NCBI GenBank assembly: GCA_964387935.1
Contig: CAYLZN010000125.1
Location: 1 to 14,399, forward strand
Source: CAYLZN01 sp964387935
GTDB taxonomy: Bacteria; Acidobacteriota; Vicinamibacteria; Vicinamibacterales; JAFNAJ01
Reading direction: 5' to 3'
DNA: 14,399 nt
Positions 13,252 to 14,399 of this stretch are shown here, one piece after another. A model generated the notes under the pieces. That model was not told where the DNA came from. It did no database searches and was given only the letters and a program-made list of their open reading frames with translations. The first letter of the stretch is position 1; each line of letters begins with the position of its first letter. Both the position numbers and the translations under genes were made by a program.

Positions 13252-14399
13252 TCAGTGGTTGGCGCCGCCGCCCGCATCCTCCAGCGTCCGCATCACGGCG
13301 TCCAGGTTGAACGAGGCCGGCTTCTGGCGGGGCGGGAACTTCTTGAAGTTCTCGATCTCGCGGGCCACCACCGCCTGCATCAGGTAGACGATGTACGCGT
13401 GGGAGATGACCCAGTCCCAGTAGGTGTTCGAGTTCTGGTCGGCCCGCTCGAACGGGTCGCGGCGCAGGTTGAACATCTTCGGGGCCCGCAGCTTCACGAA
13501 CGGCTCGAACCAGCACTGCAGGGTCTGCGCGCGCTGCTCCATCAGCACGACCTTCCAGTCCTGCATGCGCAGGGCCAGGATGTCGCCGTCATCGCTGATG
13601 TAGAAGAAGCCCTGCCGGGGGCTCTCCTTTACCTCGCCCTGCAGGTAGGGCAGCATGTTGAACCCGTCGATGCAGACCTTGTAGGTGCGGTCACCGACCT
13701 TGTGGCCCTCGAGCAGCTTCTCCTTGACGTCCGGCTCCCCGGCCGCAGCCAGGAACGTCGCCAGCCAGTCCTGGTGCGTGACGATGCCGTTGAGAACGGT
13801 GCCGGGCTTGATCCTGCCCGGCCAGCGGACGAAGGCCGGCACCCGCCAGCCGCCCTCCCAGTTGGTGTTCTTCTCGGACCGGTACGGCGTGATGCCCGCG
13901 TCGGGCCAGGTGTTGTAGTGGACGCCGTTGTCGGTCGAGTACATGACGATGGTGTTGTCGGCGATGCCCAGATCGTCGATCTTCTTCAGCATCCGCCCGA
14001 CGGCCTCGTCGTGGGCGACCATCACGTCGTTGTAGTCCCCCTGTCCGTGGCTCTTGCCCTTGTGCTTCTCGGCCGGGTGGGTCCGGAAGTGCATCGCGGT
14101 CGTGTTCCACCAGACGAAGAAGGGCTTGTCCGCCTTGTGGGCGTCGTCGATGAAGCGCAGGGCGTGATCCGTCACCTCCTCGTCGATCGTCTCCATCCGC
14201 TTCTTGGTGAGCGGGCCGGTGTCCTCGACCTTCTGCCCGCCCTTGCCGTCGGCCCAGCAGTGCAGGACGCCGCGCGGCCCGAAGTTCTTCCTGAACGCAG
14301 GGTCCTTCGGGTAGTCCGGATCCTCGGGCTCCTCCTCGGCGTTCAGGTGGTAGAGGTTGCCGAAGAACTCGTCGAAGCCGTGCATCGTCGGCAGGTGCT
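13252..14399 (-). CDS. Arylsulfatase, C-terminal part (5' end beyond window)
   Basis: The frame is open to the right edge, so the ATG at 14385 is internal: the residues before it (HLPT) continue the usual HLPT-HGFDEFFGNLYHLN pattern of this arylsulfatase group. The missing part would hold the CxPSR site where Cys or Ser becomes formylglycine. Present here are YSTDNG (metal-binding Asp and Asn region), EKNTNWEGGWRVPAFVRWPG with a conserved Lys, and the PKMFNLRRDPFERAD ending typical of the group. These enzymes hydrolyse sulfate esters in the periplasm or outside the cell and need an anaerobic or aerobic formylglycine-generating enzyme, not seen here. The stop is 13252-13254, followed by a clear terminator. 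Signal peptide cannot be judged. Confidence 0.93.
   Translation of the reverse strand, partial: HLPTMHGFDEFFGNLYHLNAEEEPEDPDYPKDPAFRKNFGPRGVLHCWADGKGGQKVEDTGPLTKKRMETIDEEVTDHALRFIDDAHKADKPFFVWWNTTAMHFRTHPAEKHKGKSHGQGDYNDVMVAHDEAVGRMLKKIDDLGIADNTIVMYSTDNGVHYNTWPDAGITPYRSEKNTNWEGGWRVPAFVRWPGRIKPGTVLNGIVTHQDWLATFLAAAGEPDVKEKLLEGHKVGDRTYKVCIDGFNMLPYLQGEVKESPRQGFFYISDDGDILALRMQDWKVVLMEQRAQTLQCWFEPFVKLRAPKMFNLRRDPFERADQNSNTYWDWVISHAYIVYLMQAVVAREIENFKKFPPRQKPASFNLDAVMRTLEDAGGGANH

Noticed and set aside
14383..14385. Sulfatase start at ATG 14385
   Set aside because: The frame stays open upstream and encodes HLPT, which belongs to the conserved sulfatase sequence; the gene continues past the window.

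Overview
The window is about 14.4 kb of high-GC, densely coded DNA with one 10-N scaffold gap (3269-3278), so it probably comes from a draft or metagenomic assembly. The GC-rich third codon positions, the sulfatase, the tandem kinase and the gene styles suggest a soil- or sediment-type bacterium, perhaps Acidobacteriota (Vicinamibacteria-like). This placement is an inference from general character and there is no marker gene adequate to prove it. IF-1 confirms a bacterial chromosome.

Layout. (1) 1-1315, minus: a protein with a C-terminal diadenylate-cyclase-like (DAC/DisA_N) domain, running off the left edge. (2) 1343-3905, plus: a fused acyl-activating enzyme, acyl carrier protein and PlsC-type acyltransferase, broken by the N gap. 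Its stop codon lies inside a 7-bp tandem repeat. (3) 4058-4586, plus: translation initiation factor IF-1 (TTG start) and a small Cys/His protein. (4) 4598-4687: a second, unrelated 7-bp tandem repeat built on CGTACG. (5) 4693-7599, minus: a Ser/Thr kinase fused to a pseudokinase, followed by a BRCT + MerR-like HTH + TPR protein, probably a signalling pair. (6) 7676-9493, plus: a secreted M61-type metallopeptidase with a PDZ domain, divergent from the kinase. (7) 9540-10703, minus: an AAA ATPase/DUF4143 protein, probably accessory. (8) 10704-10917: an intergenic region with three palindromes. (9) 10918-13135, plus: a small membrane protein and a SulP anion permease. (10) 13182-13223: a terminator for the minus-strand arylsulfatase at 13252-14399, which runs off the right edge.

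How they fit together. Several genes (kinase, BRCT-TPR, M61 peptidase, ATPase, and less clearly the acyl ligase) have a TATAAT-like hexamer 6-8 nt before the start codon and no visible Shine-Dalgarno site, the arrangement expected of leaderless transcripts. IF-1 and SulP instead have Shine-Dalgarno sites. The most unusual items are the kinase-pseudokinase plus BRCT-HTH-TPR pair, the ligase-ACP-acyltransferase fusion, the DAC-like protein lacking the RHR motif, and the two different heptanucleotide repeats about 700 bp apart. The sulfatase and SulP transporter could act together in sulfate ester use, but they are convergent and not in one operon.
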